From Croceibacterium_A sp035555595 (GTDB lineage: Bacteria; Pseudomonadota; Alphaproteobacteria; Sphingomonadales; Sphingomonadaceae): a DNA stretch of 5,497 nucleotides. Both the position numbers and the translations under genes were made by a program. Of the stretch, positions 1-5,497 are shown piece after piece (position 1 is the first letter of the stretch; each line of letters starts with the position of its first letter). A model generated the notes under the pieces. The model made no database searches. It was not told the origin of the DNA and saw only the letters and a program-made list of their open reading frames with translations. The stretch is taken from the NCBI GenBank assembly GCA_035555595.1, contig DATMGK010000104.1:1-5497 (forward strand). Reading direction: 5' to 3'.

Positions 1-1175
1 CGGCGCAATATGCGCCGTTCCGCCGCACGCTGCTGTTGCAGGGGGCTGTCGCGCAGCAGGTGGGTACGGCGCTGGGGCTCGGCCGTTCCGCCACGGCGGT
101 GGAGATAGGCGCTTTCGCCGCCGATCCCGCCAATACGGCGACTTTCACCGCGATCCAGAGTGGCGCCACGCTCTACGCCAACGCCAACCAGAACAATCCG
201 CTGGCCAACCCGCTGTCGGCGCTCACCGCGCTGCAGTTCATGCCGCCGTTCCTCAACGTTCCGAACTCGGTGGAAGACGGCAAGACCCGTGACAGCGATT
301 TCAGCTACACCGCGCGACTGGCTTATGACGCTACCCGGACGCTCAATCTCTATGCGAGCTACGCGACCGGCTTCAAAGCCAGCTCGATCAACCTCTCGCG
401 CGACAGCCGCCCTTCGGCAGCGGATCGTGATGCGATCATCGCCGCCGGGCTGAACCTCAACAACCTGTTGTTCCTCGGCCGCTTTGCGTCGCCGGAAGAA
501 TCGCGGGTGATGGAAGCCGGGGCGAAGTTCAACGATGGCGTTATCTCGGCCAATCTCGCCGTGTTCGATCAGCAGATCAAAGGCTTCCAGTCGAACATCT
601 TTACCGGCGGCGGCTTCGTTCTGCTCAATGCGGGCAAGCAGAGCACCTTCGGCGTGGAGTTCGAAGGCCAGGCCAAGGTTCTCGGCGGTCTGACGCTCAA
701 TCTGGGCGTCACTTATCTCGATCCGATCTACGACAGCTTCCTGATTTCCAGCGTGGGCGATCTGTCGGGCCAACGCCCGGCCGGGATCCCGGAATGGACC
801 GTTCTGCTAGGCGCTCAGTACGAAGCGCAAGTGGGCAACGGAACGCTAGTGCCGCGCGTATCCTATCTGTGGCAGGATCGTGTGCAATTGATCGAAGGGA
901 TGCCCGGTTTCCTCGTCCGCAATCCCGATGGCACGATCGCTGATAACACCGCCGCGCTGGCCGCCGCGGCGCAATTCACCCGAGAGGTCAACGACCTGAC
1001 GGCTTCGCTCGGTTACGAATTGGACAATGGCCTCAGCTTCACGATCTGGGGCCGCAATCTGCTTAACGATCGTGACGTCGGCGTGGTGTTCGATACTCCG
1101 GCGCAGCCGCGCGGTATCTCCGGTTATCCGAACGATCCGCGCACTTACGGCGCGAGCGTGCGCTTCAAGTGGTAA
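1..1175 (+). CDS. TonB-dependent receptor, C-terminal beta-barrel part (5' partial)
   Basis: The reading frame is open from the left edge (first full codon at position 3) to TAA at 1173-1175, giving 390 visible residues. The true start and the N-terminal TonB box and plug domain lie outside the window; the TTG at 36 is an internal codon. The barrel shows alternating amphipathic strands, including NLYASYATGFKASSINLSR near 345-401, a strand pattern common in TonB-dependent receptors. The motif WGRNLLNDRD (about 1047-1076) typically precedes the last strands. The protein ends in YGASVRFKW, with a terminal aromatic residue as expected of the C-terminal signal read by the BAM assembly machinery. 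By family it is an outer-membrane, TonB/ExbBD-energised importer of ferric siderophores, cobalamin, sugars or other large solutes; the substrate cannot be read from this part. An Ala/Asn/Thr-rich stretch at about 39-265 probably forms a long extracellular loop. An intrinsic terminator follows 26 bases after the stop, so this gene ends its transcript. Confidence 0.93.
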   Translation, partial: AQYAPFRRTLLLQGAVAQQVGTALGLGRSATAVEIGAFAADPANTATFTAIQSGATLYANANQNNPLANPLSALTALQFMPPFLNVPNSVEDGKTRDSDFSYTARLAYDATRTLNLYASYATGFKASSINLSRDSRPSAADRDAIIAAGLNLNNLLFLGRFASPEESRVMEAGAKFNDGVISANLAVFDQQIKGFQSNIFTGGGFVLLNAGKQSTFGVEFEGQAKVLGGLTLNLGVTYLDPIYDSFLISSVGDLSGQRPAGIPEWTVLLGAQYEAQVGNGTLVPRVSYLWQDRVQLIEGMPGFLVRNPDGTIADNTAALAAAAQFTREVNDLTASLGYELDNGLSFTIWGRNLLNDRDVGVVFDTPAQPRGISGYPNDPRTYGASVRFKW

Positions 1176-1201
1176 GCGTTACCTAAGCAATGTGACAGGG
1201 G

Positions 1202-1226
1202 AAGGGGGCCGTGCGCCCCCTTTTTC
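1202..1226 (+). terminator. Rho-independent terminator of the TonB-dependent receptor gene
   Basis: The arm AAGGGGGC (1202-1209) pairs perfectly with GCCCCCTT (1215-1222) across a 5-base loop (CGTGC). A T-rich run (TTTTT at 1221-1225, then CATTT) follows directly. It lies 26 bases after the receptor stop codon. On the opposite strand the hairpin is not followed by a comparable T tract, so it should act mainly on the + strand. It separates the receptor transcript from the small membrane-protein gene downstream. Confidence 0.85.
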
Positions 1227-1246
1227 ATTTGCGCGATCGGCATTTG

Positions 1247-1252
1247 TATGAT
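1247..1252 (+). promoter_or_regulatory. Candidate -10 element for the DUF4282 gene
   Basis: TATGAT matches the sigma-70-type TATAAT in five of six positions and lies 34 bases before the ATG at 1287, within the short gap left after the receptor terminator. A promoter is expected here because the upstream terminator should isolate the gene. No convincing -35 box sits at 16-18 bases spacing; the nearest partial match, TTTTCA at 1222-1227, is 19 bases away and overlaps the terminator. This is a weak call from sequence alone. Confidence 0.25.
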
Positions 1253-1272
1253 GCTTTCCGCCGCTTGTTAGC

Positions 1273-1280
1273 AAAGGGGG
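1273..1280 (+). promoter_or_regulatory. Ribosome binding site of the DUF4282 gene
   Basis: The purine-rich AAAGGGGG lies 6 bases before the ATG at 1287 and fixes that start. The nearby ATG at 1282 is in another frame and too close to the site. Confidence 0.6.
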
Positions 1281-1286
1281 AATGTC

Positions 1287-1592
1287 ATGGACGGTAAATT
1301 CTCGATCTCGGATCTCACCAGTTTCGAAAATCTGGTCGCGCCCAAGGTGTTGAAGATCGTCTATTGGTTGGGGCTGATCGGTATTGCATTGGCCTGTCTC
1401 GCTTCTTTCGTCGGCGCGTTCGGTGTGATGCAATACAGTTTCGCCAGCGGCCTCGGCACCATGCTCGTATCCATTATCGCCTTGGGCTTCGGTGCGCTGA
1501 TGTGGCGGGTGGTGATCGAAATGTATCTGGTGATCTTCGGGATTTACGAACGGCTGGGCGACATCAAGGATGGCCTGAAGAAAGACGTCTGA
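1287..1592 (+). CDS. DUF4282 family small inner-membrane protein
   Basis: This complete 101-residue gene encodes a protein of unknown function. A short cytoplasmic-looking N-terminus (MDGKFSISDLTSFENLVAPK) is followed by one hydrophobic helix at about residues 21-46 and a second at about 54-86. It ends with the charged tail RLGDIKDGLKKDV. The pattern fits the DUF4282 family: a short FxxLVxPK lead, a Tyr-containing first helix (VLKIVYWLGLIGIAL), and a second helix containing RVVIEMYLVIFGIYERLGDI, where family members carry an Arg/Glu pair followed by a polar IYE-xL-xDI segment. No enzymatic motif is visible. The gene starts after a terminator and carries its own strong ribosome binding site, so it is probably transcribed alone. 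It converges on the ABC permease gene with 19 bases between stop codons. That neighbour is on the other strand, so the context gives no functional clue. Confidence 0.85.
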   Translation: MDGKFSISDLTSFENLVAPKVLKIVYWLGLIGIALACLASFVGAFGVMQYSFASGLGTMLVSIIALGFGALMWRVVIEMYLVIFGIYERLGDIKDGLKKDV

Positions 1593-1606
1593 CCCCTGGC
1601 AGGCGC

Positions 1607-1630
1607 GGCGCTCAGAGCGATCTGAGCGCC
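1607..1630. terminator. Strong hairpin between convergent genes, possible bidirectional 3'-end structure
   Basis: The arms GGCGCTCAGA (1607-1616) and TCTGAGCGCC (1621-1630) are perfect reverse complements around the 4-base loop GCGA, a GNRA-type tetraloop when read on the + strand. The structure covers the stop codon of the permease gene (1612-1614, - strand) and starts 14 bases after the DUF4282 stop. Neither side has a T tract, so it lacks the classical intrinsic-terminator signature. It may instead protect 3' ends, block an elongating polymerase weakly, or work with Rho. That it forms in RNA is inferred from pairing only. Confidence 0.45.
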
Positions 1631-4131
1631 TGTGCCGGGCGTGCCCGCAACAGTGGCAGTGACGCACCGATGGCAAAGGCCAGTACCAGCACCGTGCCCG
1701 CGCCTAGCACCGCGAATATGCGCGGCCAGTCGGGCAGCCATTCGAATTCGAACAGTTGCACGATCACCAGCCAGGCCAACCCGCTGCCCAGCACCAGCGC
1801 GACGGCGGCCAGCACGGCGGCCAGCAGGCCGAACTCCGCCAGTTGCAGCATCAGCAATTGCCGGCGGCTGGCGCCCAGCACACGCAGGATCACCGTATCG
1901 TAAAGCCGGGCCGCCCGGGCCGCGGCGATTGCGCCCAGCAGCACCGCGATGCCTGCCAGCACCGCCACGCCCGCTGCGGCCAGAATGGCCATGGAAACCT
2001 GCCCCAATATGTCTCGCGCCTGCGTCAGCAGCGGCCCCACCTCGATCACAGAGCTGGAGGGGAACAGCCGCACCAGTTCGCGCAGCAGCCCGCCTGCCGA
2101 TGTGCCGGAAGGCAGCGTTATCGTCGCCGCAAGATTGTGCGGTGCGTCGGACAACGCATTGGGGGAGAATACCAGCACATAGTTGAAACCCATGCTCTCC
2201 CAATCGATGCGGCGCAGGCTGGCGATCCGCGCGGTGCGCTCCACCCCCAGCAGGCCAACGGTCAGGTAATCACCTACTTTCAGCCCGGCCGCGCGGGCCA
2301 GTTCGGCATCGACGGATACCAACGGCTCACCGGAATAGTTTTCCGGCCACCATTCGCCGGCCACCAGCGAATTGCCGCGCGGCAAATGCTCCGCATAAGT
2401 CAGCCCGCGCTCGCCGCGCAGCGCCCATGCGCCTTCGGGCAGTTCTTCCAGCTGGCTGACGATCTGCGGGTTGTCCTTCGGCCCATAGGACAAAATCGCC
2501 CCCCGCAGCGTAGGCACCGCGTCGATATCTGCACCCGTCGCCTGCGCCTGAACTGCAGCCTCGAACTCACCCAAACGGTCGCGCGGGACATCGAGCACGA
2601 AGTAATCCGGCGCGCGGTCGGGCACGCTGCGGGCGATGTTGGCGTCCAGACTCGTCTGTACCCCAGCCAGCAGCACGAAGGCGGCAAGGCCGAAGCCCAA
2701 TGCGGTGACGAGCGCCCCGGTCGACGATCCGGGGCGATGCAGATTGGCCAGCGCGGCGCGCACGATCGGATTGGCGGGTCGTGGCCACTTCGCCGCCGCT
2801 GCCCGGATGCCTCTGCCCAGCAGCGCAAGCAGGCCCAGCATTGCAGCCGCTCCGGCCAGGAACAGCGCGCTCAGCCACGGTTGCGGCGATCCGATCAGAG
2901 CCAGGGCCGCTATTTCCACGAGTCCGATGCCCACGGGAAGCGCCGCGCTGCGCCATGATCCCGCCAGCGGGGAAACGCGCGATCGCATCAGCGCCATGGC
3001 CGGAAACTGCCGCGCCCACATGATCGGCGGCGCGGCGAAAACCAGCGCCACCAGCAGTCCGAACAGCGCGGCGCGCACCAGCGATGGCGGATCGACCACC
3101 AGCCCGGTCCGCACCGGCAGCAGCCCCTCCAGCGCCTGCGCCAGCAATGGAGTAACCGCCACTCCCGCGATCAGGCCGGCCAGCGATCCGGCCAAGGCCG
3201 CCGCGCCGATCTGCAAGGCATAGATGCGGGCAATGTCTGCGCTCGTCGCGCCCAGTATCTTCAGTGTCGCGATGCTGCCCCGGCGCGCTTCCAGATAGGA
3301 TGCCACGCCTCCGCCGATGCCGATCCCTGCGATTGCCAGTGCGGCGAGCCCCACCAGCGTCAGGAATTCGCCCATGCGGCCCACGAAGCGTTCCGCACCC
3401 GGCGATGCCCTCTCGCGCGTGCGGATATCGAACCCGGCATCGGGAAACTGCTGCACCAATGCTGATTCTACGCCCAGCGGGTCGGGATTTCCGCGAAAGG
3501 CCACCCTCGTCTTGGATTCGTACATCGCCCCCGGCGCGGTCAGCCCGGCTCGTGCGGGCAGGTCCAGCGGGACGATCACCGTCTGGCCCAGTGCGAAACC
3601 TTCACTCAGCCGGTCAGGCTCATTCTCGATAATGCCGCCGACCCGCACCTCGGCCGTGCCGATGCGGAAAAGATCGCCGGGGCCGATGCCCAGCCGCTCC
3701 GCCGCGCCTTCCGCGATCCACGCCTGCCCCGGTGGCGGGGCGCCCATCGTGCTGCCGCCGTCCAGTGTCAGCGTGCCATAAAGCGGCCAGTTGGCGTCCA
3801 CCGCTTTCAGTTCGATGGGCGTCGCGGCGCTTGCCGTGCTCGCCATAGCCTGCATCCGCAACCCGCGAGAGATCGTGCCATAGCGTTCGAGGAACGCCGT
3901 CTCTGCCTCGTTCAGCGGGCGCTGCCACACCTCCACTTCCAGATCGCCGCCCAGGATTTCGCGCCCCTGCGCGTCCAGCTCGCCCCGGATCGCGGATGTC
4001 AGCGTGCCGATGGCCGCCAGTGCCCCCACGCCCAGGAACAGGCACACCAGCAACAGCCGCAGCCCGCGAAACCTCCGATGCAGGTCGCGCCGGGCGATAC
4101 GCCACGCGGCGGGCCATGACAGAGAGTTCAT
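1612..4131 (-). CDS. ybbP: FtsX-type ABC transporter permease, YbbP-like
   Basis: This complete 839-residue inner-membrane protein is slightly longer than E. coli YbbP (about 800). Predicted layout: helix 1 at about residues 24-47; a large periplasmic MacB-type domain at about 48-253; helices at about 255-277, 304-330 and 354-372 (first FtsX core); four further helices or hairpins between about 398 and 491; a second periplasmic domain at about 492-711; and helices at about 712-738, 764-790 and 803-825 (second FtsX core). The two cores are internal repeats: EARRGSIATLKILGATSADI at 281-300 matches RLYDTVILRVLGASRRQ at 742-758. This segment is the cytoplasmic coupling region that contacts the ATPase in this family. 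The ATG overlaps the stop of the ATPase gene as ATGA (4128-4131), and no separate ribosome site is evident, so translation is probably coupled. By family it is a mechanotransmission-type permease working on lipids, lipoproteins or other hydrophobic molecules at the periplasmic face. The substrate is unknown. The adjacent tesA-type gene supports YbbP over LolC or MacB. Confidence 0.92.
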   Translation of the reverse strand: MNSLSWPAAWRIARRDLHRRFRGLRLLLVCLFLGVGALAAIGTLTSAIRGELDAQGREILGGDLEVEVWQRPLNEAETAFLERYGTISRGLRMQAMASTASAATPIELKAVDANWPLYGTLTLDGGSTMGAPPPGQAWIAEGAAERLGIGPGDLFRIGTAEVRVGGIIENEPDRLSEGFALGQTVIVPLDLPARAGLTAPGAMYESKTRVAFRGNPDPLGVESALVQQFPDAGFDIRTRERASPGAERFVGRMGEFLTLVGLAALAIAGIGIGGGVASYLEARRGSIATLKILGATSADIARIYALQIGAAALAGSLAGLIAGVAVTPLLAQALEGLLPVRTGLVVDPPSLVRAALFGLLVALVFAAPPIMWARQFPAMALMRSRVSPLAGSWRSAALPVGIGLVEIAALALIGSPQPWLSALFLAGAAAMLGLLALLGRGIRAAAAKWPRPANPIVRAALANLHRPGSSTGALVTALGFGLAAFVLLAGVQTSLDANIARSVPDRAPDYFVLDVPRDRLGEFEAAVQAQATGADIDAVPTLRGAILSYGPKDNPQIVSQLEELPEGAWALRGERGLTYAEHLPRGNSLVAGEWWPENYSGEPLVSVDAELARAAGLKVGDYLTVGLLGVERTARIASLRRIDWESMGFNYVLVFSPNALSDAPHNLAATITLPSGTSAGGLLRELVRLFPSSSVIEVGPLLTQARDILGQVSMAILAAAGVAVLAGIAVLLGAIAAARAARLYDTVILRVLGASRRQLLMLQLAEFGLLAAVLAAVALVLGSGLAWLVIVQLFEFEWLPDWPRIFAVLGAGTVLVLAFAIGASLPLLRARPAQALRSL

Positions 4132-4817
4132 GGGGTCACGTCGCTCGCGATCCGCCCGTCCTTCAGCGTCACCACGCGGTCGCAGCGCGCGGCCAGTTCC
4201 TCGTCATGGGTGATGATAACCAGCGTCGCCCCGGTTTCCGCCCGGCGATCGAACAGCAGCTCGACGATGCCCGCGCCGGTCGACGCATCCAGATTTCCGG
4301 TCGGCTCATCTGCGAAGACCAGCGGCGGGCGCGGCGCGATGGCGCGGGCGATGGCAACGCGCTGCTGCTCCCCGCCGGAAAGTTGGGAAGGATAGTGCGT
4401 CAGCCGATGGCCCAGCCCCACTGCATCCAGTTCCACTGCCGCGCGTGCCCAGGCGTCCGGCTGGCCCGCCAGTTCCAGCGGGGTGGCCACGTTTTCCTGC
4501 GCGGTCATCGTGGGCAGCAGGTGGAACGCCTGCAACACGATGCCGATGCGGCCCCGGCGCGCTCTGGCCAGCGCATCCTCGTCCAGGCGCTCGAAATCCG
4601 CGCCCGCAACGGTCAGTGAACCGCTGCTCGCGCGCTCAAGGCCCGAAAGGACCGACATCAGCGAGCTTTTGCCTGAGCCCGACGGGCCGAGCAGAGCCAG
4701 CGTTTCGCCGGTGTTTACGGAAAGGTCGATCCCGCGAAGCACTTCGACAGCAGCTTCGCCTTCGCCAAGGGTGAGCCGCAGGTCGCGCGCCTCGATCGCA
4801 GGGGGTCTTGTCACCAT
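4128..4817 (-). CDS. ybbA: ABC transporter ATPase subunit, YbbA/LolD-like
   Basis: This 229-residue cytoplasmic ATPase hydrolyses ATP to drive the partner permease. All nucleotide-binding motifs are present: Walker A GPSGSGKS at residues 44-51, Q-loop Gln96 (VLQAFHLLP), signature LSGGEQQR at 146-153, Walker B LVFADE at 166-171 with catalytic Glu171, D-loop GNLD at 174-177, and switch His204 (ITHDEE). The sequence AFHLLPTMTAQENV and the compact length are typical of the LolD/MacB/YbbA subfamily. I chose the ATG at 4817 because the ABC fold begins at once (AIEARDLRLTLG). The frame stays open upstream to 5138, but that stretch is Arg/Ala-rich, resembles no ABC domain and lies antisense to the esterase gene. 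No Shine-Dalgarno sequence precedes this ATG; GTG at 4814 is an alternative start. The stop overlaps the permease start by 4 bases, marking a two-gene operon. The divergent esterase start is 24 bases away. Confidence 0.94.
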   Translation of the reverse strand: MVTRPPAIEARDLRLTLGEGEAAVEVLRGIDLSVNTGETLALLGPSGSGKSSLMSVLSGLERASSGSLTVAGADFERLDEDALARARRGRIGIVLQAFHLLPTMTAQENVATPLELAGQPDAWARAAVELDAVGLGHRLTHYPSQLSGGEQQRVAIARAIAPRPPLVFADEPTGNLDASTGAGIVELLFDRRAETGATLVIITHDEELAARCDRVVTLKDGRIASDVTP

Positions 4818-4830
4818 CGCGGGATGGCAT

Positions 4831-4841
4831 AGGGAAGGGGG
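4831..4841 (+). promoter_or_regulatory. Ribosome binding site of the TesA-like esterase gene
   Basis: The purine run AGGGAAGGGGG directly precedes the ATG at 4842. Its AGGGA part lies 6 bases from the start codon, a usable spacing. The only upstream ATG nearby (4824, same frame) runs into TAG at 4830-4832, so it cannot start this gene. The run occupies almost half of the 24-base gap between the two divergent start codons. Confidence 0.6.
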
Positions 4842-5497
4842 ATGAGCAAGCACGGCTGGACAGTGTTTATGGGTGCGCTGGCGCTGGCCGCTTGCGGCAG
4901 CGATCCCGCGCCTCCCCCTCAGGCGCAAGCTACGGAGGAACCGGCGGCAGAAGCTACGCCGGTGGCAGGCCCTGCGCGTAGCGTGTTGGCGTTCGGCGAC
5001 AGCCTGTTCGCCGGCTATGGCTTGAAGGATGGGGAGAGTTATCCCGACCGGCTTCAGGCCGCGCTGCGCAATCGCGGTGTCAACGCCACGGTGATCGATG
5101 CCGGTGTCTCGGGCGATACCAGCGCGGCGGCGCGGCAACGCATAGCCTTCGTGCTCGACAGTCTGGAATCAGCGCCCGATCTCGCGATCGTCGAATTTGG
5201 CGGCAACGATATTCTGCGCGCGCTGCCCCCGGCGGAAACGCGTGAGAACCTTGGCGCCATCCTGCAGGAACTGCGGGGGCGCTCCATTCCGGTGGTGCTC
5301 ATGGGTATGCGCGCACCGCCCAATCTGGGCACGGCCTACGCGGCGGATTTTGACGCGATCTATCCCGATCTGGCTCGCGAATACGGGGCCGCGCTGGTGC
5401 CGTTCTTCCTCGAACCTGTGTATGACAAGCCTACGCTTCTTCAACAGGATCATATCCATCCCACGGCAGAGGGGATCGACGCGTTAGTCGCCGCGAC
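4842..5497 (+). CDS. tesA: TesA-like arylesterase/thioesterase, SGNH/GDSL hydrolase lipoprotein (3' partial)
   Basis: The frame runs from ATG at 4842 off the right edge: 218 codons, probably only a few residues short of the end. The N-terminus MSKHGWTVFMGALALAACGS is a short signal peptide ending in a lipobox (Leu15-Ala16-Ala17-Cys18). Gly at +2 does not match the E. coli inner-membrane retention signal (Asp+2), so outer-membrane sorting is plausible. A Pro/Ala/Glu-rich linker (about 21-46) follows. The catalytic domain has every SGNH block: AFGDSLFAGYG with nucleophile Ser54; DAGVSGDTSA with Gly91; EFGGNDILR with Asn122; and QDHIHPT with Asp203 and His206. These correspond to Ser10, Gly44, Asn73, Asp154 and His157 of E. 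coli TesA. The segment PFFLEPVYDKP also closely resembles TesA. The expected activity is hydrolysis of aryl esters, lysophospholipids or thioesters in the periplasm; which one is not readable. The gene is divergent from the ybbA-ybbP operon, an arrangement shared with E. coli. In E. coli the enzyme is a soluble periplasmic protein; here it should be lipid-anchored. Confidence 0.93.
   Translation, partial: MSKHGWTVFMGALALAACGSDPAPPPQAQATEEPAAEATPVAGPARSVLAFGDSLFAGYGLKDGESYPDRLQAALRNRGVNATVIDAGVSGDTSAAARQRIAFVLDSLESAPDLAIVEFGGNDILRALPPAETRENLGAILQELRGRSIPVVLMGMRAPPNLGTAYAADFDAIYPDLAREYGAALVPFFLEPVYDKPTLLQQDHIHPTAEGIDALVAA

Noticed and set aside
36..38. TTG as the start of the TonB-dependent receptor gene
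   Set aside because: The frame is open to the left edge, and the protein begins in the middle of a barrel with no signal peptide or plug domain, so the gene starts upstream.
1544..2203. Minus-strand open frame of 219 codons overlapping the permease C-terminal region
   Set aside because: It is an out-of-frame shadow of the permease, rich in Arg/Gly/Ala, and runs past the permease stop into the convergent gene.
1756..2958. Long + strand open frame (400 codons) antisense to the permease
   Set aside because: It is a Gln/His/Arg-rich mirror of a GC-rich membrane-protein gene with no recognisable domain. The permease frame on the other strand is complete and carries clear family motifs.
3264..3781. 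Overlapping + strand open frames of 122 and 154 codons
   Set aside because: They are antisense shadows of the permease periplasmic domain, Pro/Arg/Ser-rich, with no ribosome site or domain.
4808..4833. Possible promoter for the esterase: TTGTCA (4808-4813) with CATAGG (4828-4833)
   Set aside because: The spacing is only 14 bases, the -10 match is poor, and it would overlap the purine-rich ribosome site.
4818..5138. N-terminal extension of about 107 residues on the ABC ATPase frame
   Set aside because: It is Arg/Ala/His-rich with no ABC-domain similarity, lies antisense to the well-supported esterase gene, and the ABC fold starts right after the ATG at 4817.
5054..5459. Two minus-strand open frames of about 90-96 codons antisense to the esterase
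   Set aside because: The + strand frame holds all SGNH catalytic blocks; these frames only reflect codon bias.

Overview
This is an ordinary, GC-rich, densely coding chromosomal segment. The likely source is an alphaproteobacterium of the Sphingomonadales (Novosphingobium/Erythrobacter/Sphingopyxis type). That assignment is inferred from base composition, the style of the TonB-dependent receptor and a DUF4282 membrane protein; no rRNA or other marker gene confirms it. I see no mobile element, CRISPR array, tRNA or prophage signal, and no stretch over 300 bases lacks a gene.

Layout. (1) Positions 1-1175, + strand: the C-terminal beta-barrel part of a TonB-dependent outer-membrane receptor whose plug domain lies upstream of the window. 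A clear intrinsic terminator follows at about 1202-1226. (2) Positions 1287-1592, + strand: a complete 101-residue two-helix inner-membrane protein of the DUF4282 type, function unknown, with a good ribosome binding site. (3) Positions 4817-1612, - strand: a two-gene operon, an ABC ATPase (229 aa, YbbA/LolD-like) followed by a large FtsX-type permease (839 aa, YbbP-like). The two are joined by a 4-base ATGA stop/start overlap. The permease converges on the DUF4282 gene with 19 bases between the stops, and a perfect 10-bp hairpin covers the permease stop codon. (4) Positions 4842-5497, + strand: a GDSL/SGNH-family esterase (TesA-like arylesterase) running off the right edge. It is divergent from the ABC operon with only 24 bases between the start codons.

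The functional unit is the tesA / ybbA-ybbP cluster, the same divergent arrangement as in Escherichia coli. YbbA powers YbbP, which by family belongs to the MacB/LolC/FtsX class. These are mechanotransmission-type ABC systems that act on molecules at the periplasmic face of the inner membrane. TesA is a periplasmic esterase/thioesterase. Here TesA carries a lipoprotein signal and a Pro/Ala/Glu-rich tether, so it should be membrane-anchored in the periplasm. A joint role in extracting and hydrolysing hydrophobic compounds or lipids is an inference from this context. Nothing here looks like a wholly new system; the most useful observations are the lipoprotein form of TesA, the very tight divergent spacing and the hairpin at the convergent gene ends.
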